Part shown: piece by piece, positions 48,256 to 57,590 of the stretch | How the letters are laid out: each line of letters starts with the position of its first letter | Position numbering within the stretch: the first letter of the stretch is position 1 | NCBI GenBank assembly: GCA_002501205.1 | Contig: DLRW01000075.1 | Location: 1 to 64,000, forward strand | Direction of reading: 5' to 3' | Source of the DNA: Flavobacteriales bacterium UBA7878 | GTDB lineage: Bacteria; Bacteroidota; Bacteroidia; Flavobacteriales; Schleiferiaceae | DNA length: 64,000 bases | The notes under the pieces: generated by a model | What the model was told of the DNA's origin: nothing | Databases searched by the model: none | The model's input: only the letters and a program-made list of their open reading frames with translations | Program-made: the position numbers and the translations under genes

Positions 48256-50718
48256 ATGCGCAGCTTAAACCTTAGCTTGTTGTTTTTGTGTGCTTTACTT
48301 TCTTTCAATGCGAGTGGAGCACATGTTTTTAGTTCTTATTACGAACATAGAGTCGATCCAGTTAATAATACTTGGGAGGTTCGATATCATTTATTTAGAA
48401 ATTTCTACGGATTTGGTTCGGCCCCAGCTAATGTTACATTGCAGGGACCTTTAACGATTGCGCTTAATAGGGTGGGAAGTGGCCCTTTAGATACTGTGGA
48501 GGTTGAGGATATTAATTGTGGTGGTTTTATCTATGAAGAGTACTTATATACTGCCATTGTTCCAATTTCAACTCTACCCTTAAATGCTTCCTTAACTCCT
48601 CTTGAGTTTACAATTGGTAATGTGGCTTGTTGTGTAGCTGATTATAAAAATATAGATGCTTTAAATACTTATAATACCAGTACATCCGTAACAATATATC
48701 CGAAGGTGGGAATAAATGGTCAGCTAACCTTAGAGTATTTTGATAATATCGGCACGACCCCTGTGCCATTACAAGTTGCTTTCCCTTATACCACTAATTA
48801 TAATTCCTTTCAATTGCTTCCTGGTATGCAAGGAGCAGATTCGGTAGCCTATGAATTAGTGAATCCAAAGTCCACCCCTTCCCAGAACATCGGATTTGCA
48901 GCGGGATATACTGCTTTAGCGCCATTTCCAGATTATACCGAGGATACTTTAAATGGGCCATGTCTTCACTTTCCGCAGCAGAATATCATTAGTACTAAAG
49001 TAATACCTGGAGGCTATCAGCCGGGCTTTTATGTAATGGCATTCGAGAAGCGGTATTATCGTACTGGTAATTTGATATTTAAGGATGTTACCTTGGGAAT
49101 GGTGTATTTTAAGATGTACGACGGAACGAAGTCAATTCCTACTGTCGAGGTAAGTCATAAGGATACAAGTTGGATTATATCAGATAACCCCGAAGTGCTC
49201 CAATATAATTTAGAATATGGCGATACTTTGAGATTGCAATTTAAGGTTGGGGTAGGGCAACCTGGTGATAGTTTGTATGTGTTTTCGCAGCAAAGCTTTG
49301 TTGATTCAAGTCGTATTCCTGCTTTTGTTAGTTCTGGATATGAATTTCCTGAGTTGAAGTCCCATAATCCTGGAGGGCAATGGAAGGCAATTGACACGAA
49401 TCTGGTGGAGTTAAGTTTTATACCTGGTCCGGCCAACTTTTGGAATGGAGGAGAATTATGGGTTTGTCCAATCACTTGGAGGTTATATGCTTGCGGAGGC
49501 GTAGTTAACGGGGTTCGGGTGCGCATTCAGTTAATTGGAAGTCCTGGAATTACAGTTAATACACTTCGTTTAGATACTGCGAATTTCTGCGATACTAAAA
49601 GCGTAGAACTTACTTCGCTGGGCTTTTCCCAGGGCGATTACTGGAGTCCCGGAATCTTAGCTGATGATTCTACAGCTATAAAGACGGAAATAAACCCGCT
49701 TAGCTCTCAATGGATTTACTGGATGTCTGCGAACGGAAATAAAAGGGATTCCATTTTTTTAAGGAGAGTGCCTGCCGACTCAATCTACTCTCTGCAATCA
49801 ACTGGCTCAAGCATACAGAAGCTGGATGCTGATAATTCCCTTAGTCAAGTTTGGACCATGGCGGAGCGCGTGGAAATGAATGGAGTTAAGGAGGATCAGT
49901 TCCCTATTGTGGGGGCGGGTTCTTACAGTGTGAAAAGCGAAGTCTATGGGGTCAATAATTGTGATCACTATTCAGACACTTTAAAGGTGGACCAAGATTT
50001 TATTTGGGGTTCCAATATGGCGGATGACGGACGCTACACCGCTTCCGTATTATCAACCGATACGATTTTAGGGGTGTATGAGTGTAAAATCAGAGTTCCT
50101 TCTAGCGTTCGTGAGTTTGAATACCTGTACATCCTGGGTCTTGAAAACATTAAGCCAGATGTACCAAGAAAAGTTAGAGTCCGCGTCTTTAATAGCGGAC
50201 CTTACTTGGATACCATCTGTTATGTCGGTAAGGAGTCCTATCTAAAGATTCCCGTGGATATTGTATTGCAGAATTGGGATTTCATTCGGCTGGAAGTCCA
50301 CTTCCTTGAGAATCTCAATATTCAGTTACTGGAAAACACAGCTTCGAGTCTGGCGGTTAATCTGATGGAGAACTATGAGTTTAATGAGATTATGCCGAAT
50401 ACTCCCATTGCCATAAGTAATTATAGGCTGCCTTTGGGCTATAAGTTTAAAGGTACGATTGGTTTGGATGAGGATAGAATTTCTAAAACTGGCATTCGAC
50501 TGTATCCCAACCCTGGTTCTGATTATATTGAAGTGGAATTGGCTGAAGCAAAGGAAAATGAATATTGCAGGGTGTATAATAGCCAGGGTCAATTGATGCT
50601 CGAAGGAAATTATGAAGTCTTTGAATCAAAGCTAGTTTTAGCTGTTGATCAATTGCCTAATGGTGTGTATTTGCTTCATGTAGCCGGGCAACAAGCAAAG
50701 TTTCGAGTTATGCATTAA
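48256..50718 (+). CDS. T9SS-secreted surface protein of unknown function
   Basis: 820 residues. Signal peptide SLNLSLLFLCALLSFNASG, then beta-rich sequence; the first 130 residues (HVFSSYYEHRVDPVNNTWEV, YHLFRNFYG) recall the N-terminal domain of large Bacteroidota gliding/adhesin-type proteins, but this is a weak impression. A T9SS type A sorting domain ends the protein (RLYPNPGSDYIEVEL ... NGVYLLHVAGQQAKFRVMH). The ATG at 48256 opens the signal peptide and is preferred to a TTG at 48235. The codons look richer in A/T than those of neighbouring genes. Terminated by the hairpin at 50848-50890. Confidence 0.75.
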   Translation: MRSLNLSLLFLCALLSFNASGAHVFSSYYEHRVDPVNNTWEVRYHLFRNFYGFGSAPANVTLQGPLTIALNRVGSGPLDTVEVEDINCGGFIYEEYLYTAIVPISTLPLNASLTPLEFTIGNVACCVADYKNIDALNTYNTSTSVTIYPKVGINGQLTLEYFDNIGTTPVPLQVAFPYTTNYNSFQLLPGMQGADSVAYELVNPKSTPSQNIGFAAGYTALAPFPDYTEDTLNGPCLHFPQQNIISTKVIPGGYQPGFYVMAFEKRYYRTGNLIFKDVTLGMVYFKMYDGTKSIPTVEVSHKDTSWIISDNPEVLQYNLEYGDTLRLQFKVGVGQPGDSLYVFSQQSFVDSSRIPAFVSSGYEFPELKSHNPGGQWKAIDTNLVELSFIPGPANFWNGGELWVCPITWRLYACGGVVNGVRVRIQLIGSPGITVNTLRLDTANFCDTKSVELTSLGFSQGDYWSPGILADDSTAIKTEINPLSSQWIYWMSANGNKRDSIFLRRVPADSIYSLQSTGSSIQKLDADNSLSQVWTMAERVEMNGVKEDQFPIVGAGSYSVKSEVYGVNNCDHYSDTLKVDQDFIWGSNMADDGRYTASVLSTDTILGVYECKIRVPSSVREFEYLYILGLENIKPDVPRKVRVRVFNSGPYLDTICYVGKESYLKIPVDIVLQNWDFIRLEVHFLENLNIQLLENTASSLAVNLMENYEFNEIMPNTPIAISNYRLPLGYKFKGTIGLDEDRISKTGIRLYPNPGSDYIEVELAEAKENEYCRVYNSQGQLMLEGNYEVFESKLVLAVDQLPNGVYLLHVAGQQAKFRVMH

Positions 50719-50847
50719 CCCACCCTGGGTGCCTGTGCCGAATAAGAGGTGTGAAAGGATTTAGATGATAGTCCCGGTTTGAATCTTATGCGAAGCTCTT
50801 GTTGATTTTAATGGGCAAAGGACTGGCTTCCCCCTGCTGACTTTCGA

Positions 50848-50890
50848 CACCTTATTAATAAAGGGTATTAGGATAGATAAGGTGTTTTTT
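50848..50890 (+). terminator. intrinsic terminator after the T9SS gene
   Basis: CACCTTAT (50848-50855) pairs perfectly with ATAAGGTG (50877-50884) across a 21-base loop and is followed by six T residues. It lies 130 bases after the stop codon, giving a long 3' untranslated region. Confidence 0.7.
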
Positions 50891-51038
50891 GTGAAAAGAG
50901 GCAAGGCAGCATTCCGTATTCGAAAAATATCAAGCTGGAATATTGATTTGAAAGGAAGGTAAAAAGCTTCCTTAGCTCGGGCTATGCATCGTTTTCTAAG
51001 TATCTGAACAAAAGCCTAAAACATTTTTTCTCAAGGGC

Positions 51039-51068
51039 TTGCTACGTTGTTGAATTGTTCTACATTTG
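51039..51068 (+). promoter_or_regulatory. promoter of the rpsL-led ribosomal operon
   Basis: TTG at 51039-51041, 19 bases, then TACATTTG at 51061-51068: a good match to the Bacteroidota -33/-7 consensus. The start would be near 51074, so the transcript opens with the hairpin CCCCA-AAAAAG-TGGGG (51073-51088) and has a leader of about 50 bases. Confidence 0.7.
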
Positions 51069-51123
51069 CAGTCCCCAAAAAAGTGGGGTAGCGAATTTAT
51101 TAAATAGCTTATATTAAAGGTGT

Positions 51124-51504
51124 ATGCCAACGATTCAGCAATTAGTACGGAAAGGACGTACTAAGATTACTAAGAAGAGTAAGTCTGCAGCTCTGCAGTC
51201 TTCACCACAGCGTCGTGGAGTATGTACGCGTGTGTATACCACCACTCCTAAGAAGCCTAACTCAGCCATGCGTAAAGTAGCGCGTGTACGCTTAACCAAC
51301 GGAAATGAGGTGAATGCCTACATTCCTGGTGAGGGTCACAACCTGCAGGAGCACAGCATTGTATTGGTTCGCGGTGGTCGTGTTAAAGACTTGCCAGGTG
51401 TGCGTTACCACATTGTGCGCGGTGCATTGGATACCGCTGGTGTTAATGGTCGGATGCAACGTCGTTCTAAGTACGGCGCGAAACGTCCTAAAGCGAAAAA
51501 ATAA
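51124..51504 (+). CDS. rpsL: 30S ribosomal protein S12
   Basis: 126 residues, normal length. TIQQLVRKGRT opens the protein, and TTTPKKPNSAMRKVARVRL and GGRVKDLPGVRYHIVRG contain both lysines whose change gives streptomycin resistance (K43 and K88 in E. coli numbering); both are wild type. S12 lies at the decoding centre. First gene of the str-type cluster, with its own promoter. Codon use shifts here to GGT/CGT-rich, as expected for highly expressed genes. Confidence 0.99.
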   Translation: MPTIQQLVRKGRTKITKKSKSAALQSSPQRRGVCTRVYTTTPKKPNSAMRKVARVRLTNGNEVNAYIPGEGHNLQEHSIVLVRGGRVKDLPGVRYHIVRGALDTAGVNGRMQRRSKYGAKRPKAKK

Positions 51505-51525
51505 TCCTGTTAGAGAAAAAGACTC

Positions 51526-51999
51526 ATGAGAAAGGCAAGAGCTAAAAAAAGACCCTTATTACCAGATCCCAAGTTCGGTGAGCCACTGGTAACTCGTTTT
51601 GTAAATATGATGATGTTGGATGGGAAGAAGAGTACTTCCTACCGCATTTTTTATTCGGCCATTGATATCGTTTCCGAGAAAACCGGAGAGGGTAATGGTT
51701 TAGAATTATGGAAAGAAGCCTTAAATAATGTTATGCCTCACGTAGAAGTACGTTCTAAGCGTGTGGGTGGTGCTACTTTTCAGATTCCTGTTCAGATTCG
51801 TCCGGATCGTAAAATCTCTGTAGCCATGAAATGGTTAATCTCTTATGCTCGTAAGCGTAATGAGAAATCTATGGCGAACCGTTTGGCAGCTGAGATTATG
51901 GCTGCTGCTAAAGAAGAAGGTGCTGCAGTTAAGAAGCGTTTGGATACTCATAAAATGGCGGAAGCTAACAAGGCTTTTGCTCACTTTGGCAGATTCTAA
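51526..51999 (+). CDS. rpsG: 30S ribosomal protein S7
   Basis: 157 residues. MRKARAKKRPLLPDPKFGEP and KSTSYRIFYSAIDIVSEKTG are typical, ending KMAEANKAFAHFGRF. S7 initiates assembly of the 30S head and contacts E-site tRNA; in E. coli it is the translational repressor of this operon. 21 bases after rpsL, 25 before fusA. Confidence 0.99.
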   Translation: MRKARAKKRPLLPDPKFGEPLVTRFVNMMMLDGKKSTSYRIFYSAIDIVSEKTGEGNGLELWKEALNNVMPHVEVRSKRVGGATFQIPVQIRPDRKISVAMKWLISYARKRNEKSMANRLAAEIMAAAKEEGAAVKKRLDTHKMAEANKAFAHFGRF

Positions 52000-52024
52000 A
52001 TCCCTCAAATAGGAAAGATAAATC

Positions 52025-54127
52025 ATGGCAAAAAGAGATTTAAAATACACCCGTAACATCGGTATTGCAGCGCACATCGACGCGGGAAAAACCACTACCA
52101 CCGAACGTATCCTTTATTACGGTGGGGTAAGTCACAAGATTGGTGAGGTGCACGATGGTGCCGCTACCATGGACTGGATGGAGCAGGAGCAAGAGCGTGG
52201 TATTACCATTACCTCTGCTGCTACTACCCTTAACTGGCCTTACCGTGGTGATAACTACCATATTAACATTATCGATACCCCCGGACACGTTGACTTTACC
52301 GTTGAGGTAAACCGTTCTCTTCGTGTATTGGACGGATTGGTATTCTTGTTCTCTGCGGTTGACGGTGTTGAGCCACAATCTGAAACTAACTGGCGTTTGG
52401 CTAATAACTACAACGTTCCACGTATTGGTTTCGTAAACAAGATGGACCGTCAGGGTGCCGACTTCCTGAACGTTTGTGGTCAGGTGAAAGAAATGTTGGG
52501 TTCTCATGCGCTTCCTCTTCAGTTGCCTATCGGTGCTGAAGCCGATTTCAAAGGTGTGGTTGATTTGATCAACTTCCGTGGAATCGTTTGGAACGAGGAA
52601 GATATGGGTATGACTTTCGAGGAAGTTGAAATCCCAGCTGATATGTTAGACGAAGCTACTGAGTACCGCGAGAAATTGCTCGAGGCCGTAGCTGAGTTCG
52701 ACGATACCTTAATGGAAAAATACTTTGAGGATCCAGAGTCTCTTACTGAGCGTGAAATCCTTGATGCATTACGTGAAGCGACTATCGCTAACAAAGTAGT
52801 GCCAATGATGTGTGGTTCTGCCTTTAAAAACAAAGGTGTACAGGCCATGCTTGATATGGTAATGGAGTTAATGCCTGCTCCGGTAGATATTGAAGCTATC
52901 GTAGGTACTAACCCAGATACCGATGCTGAAGAAAAGCGTAAGCCTTCTTTCGATGAGCCTTTCAGTGCTTTGGCATTTAAAATTGCAACCGATCCTTTCG
53001 TAGGACGTTTGTGTTTTACCCGCGCTTATTCAGGTGCCCTTCCTTCCGGTTCTTATGTGTTGAACACTCGTACTGGTAAGAAAGAACGTATCTCTCGTAT
53101 CTTCCAGATGCACGCAAACAAGCAAAATCAAATTGATGAGCTGGGCGCTGGAGATATCGGTGCTTTGGTAGGATTTAAAGATATTAAAACGGGTGATACC
53201 CTTTGTGCTGAGAATGCTCCTATCATTCTTGAATCAATGGACTTCCCAGAGCCAGTAATCGGATTAGCAGTTGAGCCTAAGTCTAAAGCTGATGTGGATA
53301 AATTAGGTATGTCTTTGGCCAAATTGACCGAAGAGGATCCTACTTTCCGTGTTCACACAGATGAGGATACCGGTCAAACTGTAATCTCAGGTATGGGTGA
53401 GCTTCACTTGGATATTATCATCGACCGTTTGAGACGTGAATTCAAAGTTGAGGTGAACCAAGGTGCTCCTCAGGTATCTTACAAAGAAGCGATCAACGGT
53501 ACTGTAGATCACCGCGAGGTTTACAAGAAACAAACTGGTGGTCGTGGTAAATTTGCCGATATCATCGTAACCATTGAGCCTAGTGAAAGCGAAGAGCCTG
53601 GATTGGTTTTCGTGAACGAGGTGAAAGGTGGTAACGTACCTAAAGAATTTATCCCTTCTGTAGAGAAAGGATTTAAAGAAGCTATGTCTACTGGCGTTTT
53701 AGCTGGTTACCCTGTAGATAGTATTAAAGTGACTTTGAAGGACGGATCTTTCCACCCTGTGGATTCGGATCAGCTTTCTTTTGAGGTTGCAGCCAAAATG
53801 GCTTTCCGTCACGCAGTTCCTAAAGCCAACCCGGTATTATTAGAGCCTATTATGAAATTGGAGGTATTAACTCCAGAAGAGTATATGGGTGATATCGTAG
53901 GTGACTTGAACCGTCGTCGTGGTGTGGTAGAAGGCATGGGCGATCGTAATAATTCAAAAGCGATCAAAGCTAAAGTGCCCCTGTCTGAAATGTTTGGTTA
54001 TGTAACTGACCTGCGTACCAACTCATCTGGTCGTGCGACTTCAACTATGGAATTCTCTCATTTTGCAGAGGCTCCTAAGAACATCGCCGAAGATGTAATT
54101 GCAAAGGTTAAGGGTAACAAAGAATAA
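52025..54127 (+). CDS. fusA: elongation factor G
   Basis: 700 residues. G1 AHIDAGKTTTTERILYY, switch I with ERGITITSAATTLNW, G3 DTPGHVDFT, G4 NKMDRQGADF, then domains II-V, including GMGELHLDIIIDRLRREF and the domain IV loop. EF-G drives tRNA-mRNA translocation. It sits in the str arrangement rpsL-rpsG-fusA, followed directly by rpsJ rather than tuf, which is the Bacteroidota layout. Confidence 0.99.
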   Translation: MAKRDLKYTRNIGIAAHIDAGKTTTTERILYYGGVSHKIGEVHDGAATMDWMEQEQERGITITSAATTLNWPYRGDNYHINIIDTPGHVDFTVEVNRSLRVLDGLVFLFSAVDGVEPQSETNWRLANNYNVPRIGFVNKMDRQGADFLNVCGQVKEMLGSHALPLQLPIGAEADFKGVVDLINFRGIVWNEEDMGMTFEEVEIPADMLDEATEYREKLLEAVAEFDDTLMEKYFEDPESLTEREILDALREATIANKVVPMMCGSAFKNKGVQAMLDMVMELMPAPVDIEAIVGTNPDTDAEEKRKPSFDEPFSALAFKIATDPFVGRLCFTRAYSGALPSGSYVLNTRTGKKERISRIFQMHANKQNQIDELGAGDIGALVGFKDIKTGDTLCAENAPIILESMDFPEPVIGLAVEPKSKADVDKLGMSLAKLTEEDPTFRVHTDEDTGQTVISGMGELHLDIIIDRLRREFKVEVNQGAPQVSYKEAINGTVDHREVYKKQTGGRGKFADIIVTIEPSESEEPGLVFVNEVKGGNVPKEFIPSVEKGFKEAMSTGVLAGYPVDSIKVTLKDGSFHPVDSDQLSFEVAAKMAFRHAVPKANPVLLEPIMKLEVLTPEEYMGDIVGDLNRRRGVVEGMGDRNNSKAIKAKVPLSEMFGYVTDLRTNSSGRATSTMEFSHFAEAPKNIAEDVIAKVKGNKE

Positions 54128-54140
54128 GTTTATTAAGAAG

Positions 54141-54446
54141 ATGAGTCAGAAAATCCGCATTAAGCTTAAGTCTTACGACCACAATTTGGTGGATAAGAGT
54201 GCTGAGAAAATCGTAAAGACTGTAAAGAGTACCGGTGCGATCGTGAACGGTCCTATTCCGCTTCCGACCAACAAGCGTATCTACACAGTATTACGTTCTC
54301 CTCACGTGAACAAGAAGTCACGTGAGCAGTTCCAGTTGTCTTCCTTCAAGCGTTTGCTCGACATCTACAGTTCTTCATCCAAGACCATTGATGCCTTGAT
54401 GAAATTGGAGTTGCCTAGCGGGGTGGAAGTAGAGATTAAAGTCTGA
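54141..54446 (+). CDS. rpsJ: 30S ribosomal protein S10
   Basis: 101 residues starting MSQKIRIKLKSYDHNL at the ATG at 54141; a longer frame from 54099 overlaps fusA and is not real. GPIPLPTNKRIYTVLRSPHV is the extended loop that also binds NusB in antitermination complexes. 13 bases after fusA, so the str and S10 operons appear joined. Confidence 0.98.
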   Translation: MSQKIRIKLKSYDHNLVDKSAEKIVKTVKSTGAIVNGPIPLPTNKRIYTVLRSPHVNKKSREQFQLSSFKRLLDIYSSSSKTIDALMKLELPSGVEVEIKV

Positions 54447-54477
54447 GTTTAGAGTATTAATTTAAATAGATTGTCAA

Positions 54478-55104
54478 ATGCCTGGAATGATCGGTAAAAA
54501 GATCGGGATGACAAGCCTCTTTGACGAAAACGGTAAAAACTTACCGTGTACCGTCATCGAAGTGGAGCCCAACGTGGTAACCCAGATCAAGACCGCTGAG
54601 AAAGACGGTTACGAAGCCGTACAATTAGCTTACGGCGAACAAAAAGAGAGTCGTGTACCTGCTGCTATGGTAGGTCACTTCAAAAAGGCTGGAGTGAGCC
54701 CTCGCAAAAAAGTAAAAGAATTCGATACCAACTTCAAAGAAGTGGAATTGAAGGAAGGTGTAGCAATTAGCGTAGACCAATTTTTTGCCGAAGGACAATT
54801 CGTTGATATCTCCGGTGTATCTAAAGGAAAAGGTTTTCAGGGTGTAGTAAAGCGTCATGGCTTTGGTGGTGTAGGTCAAGCTACCCACGGTCAGCATAAC
54901 CGCTTACGTGCTCCTGGTTCAATTGGTGCCGGTTCGGATCCATCACGCGTATTTAAAGGTATGCGAATGGCCGGACGCATGGGAGGAGCCATGACTATGG
55001 TAGAGAATCTCCGTGTAATTAAGGTAGATGCCGATAAGAACCTTTTGGTTGTTAAAGGGTCGGTTCCCGGTCCTAAGAACTCAATCTTAATTATCACCAA
55101 GTAA
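54478..55104 (+). CDS. rplC: 50S ribosomal protein L3
   Basis: 208 residues. MIGKKIGMTSLFDENGKNLP at the N-terminus and the peptidyl-transferase-reaching loop with RAPGSIGAGSDPSRVFKGMR. Early 50S assembly protein. Its last A is the first base of the rplD ATG (TAATG overlap). Confidence 0.98.
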   Translation: MPGMIGKKIGMTSLFDENGKNLPCTVIEVEPNVVTQIKTAEKDGYEAVQLAYGEQKESRVPAAMVGHFKKAGVSPRKKVKEFDTNFKEVELKEGVAISVDQFFAEGQFVDISGVSKGKGFQGVVKRHGFGGVGQATHGQHNRLRAPGSIGAGSDPSRVFKGMRMAGRMGGAMTMVENLRVIKVDADKNLLVVKGSVPGPKNSILIITK

Positions 55105-55730
55105 TGGAATTAGCAGTATTAAATAAAGAAGGTAAGGATACCGGACGTAAAGTGACCTTGGCTGATGACATTTTTGCGATTGAGCCAAATGAGCACGCCC
55201 TGTATTTAGATGTTAAGCAACATCTTGCCAATAAGCGTCAAGGTACTCACAAAGCGAAAGAACGTGCAGAGGTTTCTCGTACTACTAAGAAGTTCTTCCG
55301 CCAGAAAGGTACCGGTAATGCCCGTGTAGGATCTTTAAAAAGTCCTGTACAACGTGGTGGTGGTACCGTATTCGGTCCCCGTCCGCGTAACTACGGTTTC
55401 AAACTCAACAAAAAGTTGAAAGCTTTGGCCCGTCGTTCCGCTTTAGCACAGAAGGCCGCTGACCAAAATATTGTGGTTTTGGAAGCCCTTCAAATGGACA
55501 AGCCAAACACTAAAAGCTACGTACAGATTTTGAGCGCCTTAGGCCTCCAAGACAAAAAATCTTTACTGGTGCTTGGTGAGTCAAATAAAGCTGTATATTT
55601 GTCGTCCCGAAATTTTAAGGGTTCCGACGTGATAAGTGCTTCAGAATTAAACACTTACGCTGTAATGAAGGCGCAAACTGTGATTTTATCTGAAGATTCG
55701 TTGGAGAAGCTTGAAACTGTTTTAAGATAG
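55104..55730 (+). CDS. rplD: 50S ribosomal protein L4
   Basis: 208 residues. The exit-tunnel loop includes FFRQKGTGNARVGSLKSPVQ and GGGTVFGPRPRNYGFKLNKK. In E. coli L4 autoregulates the S10 operon; no equivalent leader structure was identified here. Overlaps rplC by one base. Confidence 0.98.
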   Translation: MELAVLNKEGKDTGRKVTLADDIFAIEPNEHALYLDVKQHLANKRQGTHKAKERAEVSRTTKKFFRQKGTGNARVGSLKSPVQRGGGTVFGPRPRNYGFKLNKKLKALARRSALAQKAADQNIVVLEALQMDKPNTKSYVQILSALGLQDKKSLLVLGESNKAVYLSSRNFKGSDVISASELNTYAVMKAQTVILSEDSLEKLETVLR

Positions 55731-55736
55731 TAGACC

Positions 55737-56027
55737 ATGGGCATTTTGATCAGACCAATCATCACCGAGAAGGCTACCGCTGATAGCGAAGACAAGAATC
55801 GTTTTGCTTTCGAAGTAGCTGTGGATGCCAACAAGGTTGAGATCCGCAAGGCAGTTGAAGAGCTCTACGGTGTAAACGTAGAAAGTGTAAAAACTATGGT
55901 AATGCCAGGTAAGCGTAAATTCCGCTATACCAAGCAAGGTATTACTCGTGGTAACACTGGTAAGTATAAGAAAGCCATTGTGCAGGTTCGCAGTGGTGAA
56001 ACTATTGACCTCTATAGCGAAATTTAA
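55737..56027 (+). CDS. rplW: 50S ribosomal protein L23
   Basis: 96 residues. ILIRPIITEKATADSEDKNR opens the protein; FEVAVDANKVEIRKAVEELY follows. L23 sits at the tunnel exit and docks trigger factor and SRP. Six bases after rplD. Confidence 0.98.
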   Translation: MGILIRPIITEKATADSEDKNRFAFEVAVDANKVEIRKAVEELYGVNVESVKTMVMPGKRKFRYTKQGITRGNTGKYKKAIVQVRSGETIDLYSEI

Positions 56028-56029
56028 TC

Positions 56030-56854
56030 ATGGCTGTACGTAAGTTAAATCCGGTTACTCCCGGACAGCGTTTTAAGGTTGTAGGTCAGTTTGAAACTGT
56101 AACCGCCAGCAAGCCTGAGAAGTCTCTTGTAAAAGGGAAGTCTAAGTCGGGCGGACGTAACAATAGTGGTAAAATGACTGTGCGCCAGTTAGGTGGCGGT
56201 CATAAACGTCGTTATCGTGTGATCGATTTCAAACGCGAGAAAGACGGCGTTCCTGCAACTGTAAAGTCCATCGAGTATGATCCTAACCGTTCTGCTCGCG
56301 TGGCTTTGTTGTTTTATGCAGATGGAGAGAAGCGTTACATTATCGCTCCTAACGGTTTACAAGTTGGGCAGCAGGTACTAAGTGGTAAAGATGCTACTCC
56401 TGAAATCGGTAACACCATGTTCCTAGAGAATATTCCTTTAGGTACAGTAATCAGTTGCATTGAGATGCGTCCTGGACAAGGAGCTATCATTGCACGTTCT
56501 GCCGGATCTTTTGCCCAATTAGCGGCTCGCGATGGTAAGTATGCTATCGTGAAAATGCCTAGCGGTGAAACCCGTATGATCTTGACTACTTGTAAAGCTA
56601 CCATTGGTGCTATCGGAAACTCAGATCACCAATTAGAGCGTAGTGGTAAGGCAGGTCGTAGCCGTTGGTTAGGTCGTCGTCCTCGCGTTCGTGGTGTAGC
56701 GATGAACCCAGTAGATCACCCCATGGGTGGTGGTGAAGGTCGTGCCAGCGGTGGCCATCCACGTTCACGGACTGGTATTCCAGCCAAAGGGTACAAAACT
56801 CGTACTCCTAAGAAGGCTTCGAACAAGTATATCATTGAAAGACGTAAAAAGTAA
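56030..56854 (+). CDS. rplB: 50S ribosomal protein L2
   Basis: 274 residues, full length. GGGHKRRYRVIDFKREKDGV and the C-terminal VRGVAMNPVDHPMGGGEGRA, which carries the conserved His near the peptidyl-transferase centre. Two bases after rplW. Confidence 0.99.
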   Translation: MAVRKLNPVTPGQRFKVVGQFETVTASKPEKSLVKGKSKSGGRNNSGKMTVRQLGGGHKRRYRVIDFKREKDGVPATVKSIEYDPNRSARVALLFYADGEKRYIIAPNGLQVGQQVLSGKDATPEIGNTMFLENIPLGTVISCIEMRPGQGAIIARSAGSFAQLAARDGKYAIVKMPSGETRMILTTCKATIGAIGNSDHQLERSGKAGRSRWLGRRPRVRGVAMNPVDHPMGGGEGRASGGHPRSRTGIPAKGYKTRTPKKASNKYIIERRKK

Positions 56855-56860
56855 TTAGCT

Positions 56861-57142
56861 ATGGCGAGATCACTAAAAAAAGGTCCTTTTATTCACCATA
56901 AGCTGGAGCAGCGAGTATTGGCACAAGCCGATAGCGGTAAAAAGTCGGTTATTAAGACTTACAGCCGTGCCTCCATGATCTTTCCTGAAGCAGTAGGTCA
57001 GACTATAGCTGTACACAACGGAAGAACCTTTGTTCCTGTTTTTGTAACAGAAAACATGGTAGGTCACAAATTCGGTGAATTTGCATTGACTCGTACCTTC
57101 CGTGGACACGGTGGTAATAAGAAAGATAAAGGTAAGCGCTAA
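56861..57142 (+). CDS. rpsS: 30S ribosomal protein S19
   Basis: 93 residues. MARSLKKGPFIHHKLEQRVL and the conserved HNGRTFVPVFVTENMVGHKF. Binds the 30S head next to S13. Six bases after rplB. Confidence 0.98.
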   Translation: MARSLKKGPFIHHKLEQRVLAQADSGKKSVIKTYSRASMIFPEAVGQTIAVHNGRTFVPVFVTENMVGHKFGEFALTRTFRGHGGNKKDKGKR

Positions 57143-57151
57143 GAATAGGTT

Positions 57152-57586
57152 ATGGGATCTAGAAAGAAACAATCTGCTGAAGCAAGAAAGGAAGCCCGTA
57201 AGAACGTGGCGATTGCTCAGCTGCGCAATTACCCAACCAGCCCTCGCAAAATGCGTTTGGTAGCTGATATGGTACGTGGAATGGATGTTGAAAAGGCTTT
57301 GTACCTCTTAAAGTACAGCCCTAAGCATGCCAGTATTCCCATGGAAAAATTATTGCGCTCAGCGATTAACAACTGGGAGCAGAAGAATGAAGGAGAGCGT
57401 ATCGAAGATGCAGGATTATATGTTTCCAGCATTCAGGTTGACTCCGCTCGTATGTTGAAGCGTATTCAGGCCGCCCCACAGGGTCGTGCTCACCGCATTC
57501 GCAAACGCAGTAATCATGTAACCATTGTGGTAGATGCTCGTAGCAATGACGAAGCAGCCGCAGAATCTAACGAAGTAAACGAATAA
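57152..57586 (+). CDS. rplV: 50S ribosomal protein L22
   Basis: 144 residues; longer than the E. coli protein by N- and C-terminal extensions (start GSRKKQSAEARKEARKNVAI; acidic end DEAAAESNEVNE). NYPTSPRKMRLVADMVRG and the tunnel hairpin PQGRAHRIRKRSNHVTIVV are typical. Confidence 0.98.
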   Translation: MGSRKKQSAEARKEARKNVAIAQLRNYPTSPRKMRLVADMVRGMDVEKALYLLKYSPKHASIPMEKLLRSAINNWEQKNEGERIEDAGLYVSSIQVDSARMLKRIQAAPQGRAHRIRKRSNHVTIVVDARSNDEAAAESNEVNE

Positions 57587-57590
57587 CCGC

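Larger units (their letters stand above)
50719..51123. other. 405-base intergenic stretch before the ribosomal operons
   Basis: Contains the terminator at 50848-50890, a 7-base hairpin AAGGAAG/CTTCCTT (50952-50973) without a T run, the str promoter (51039-51068) and its 5' hairpin. No gene seen. Confidence 0.7.

Noticed and set aside
54099..54140. Longer S10 start overlapping fusA
   Set aside because: The extra residues match no S10; the ATG at 54141 gives the canonical N-terminus.
54127..54141. Missing tuf gene between fusA and rpsJ as a deletion
   Set aside because: Bacteroidota normally carry tuf elsewhere; this order is the usual one for the phylum.
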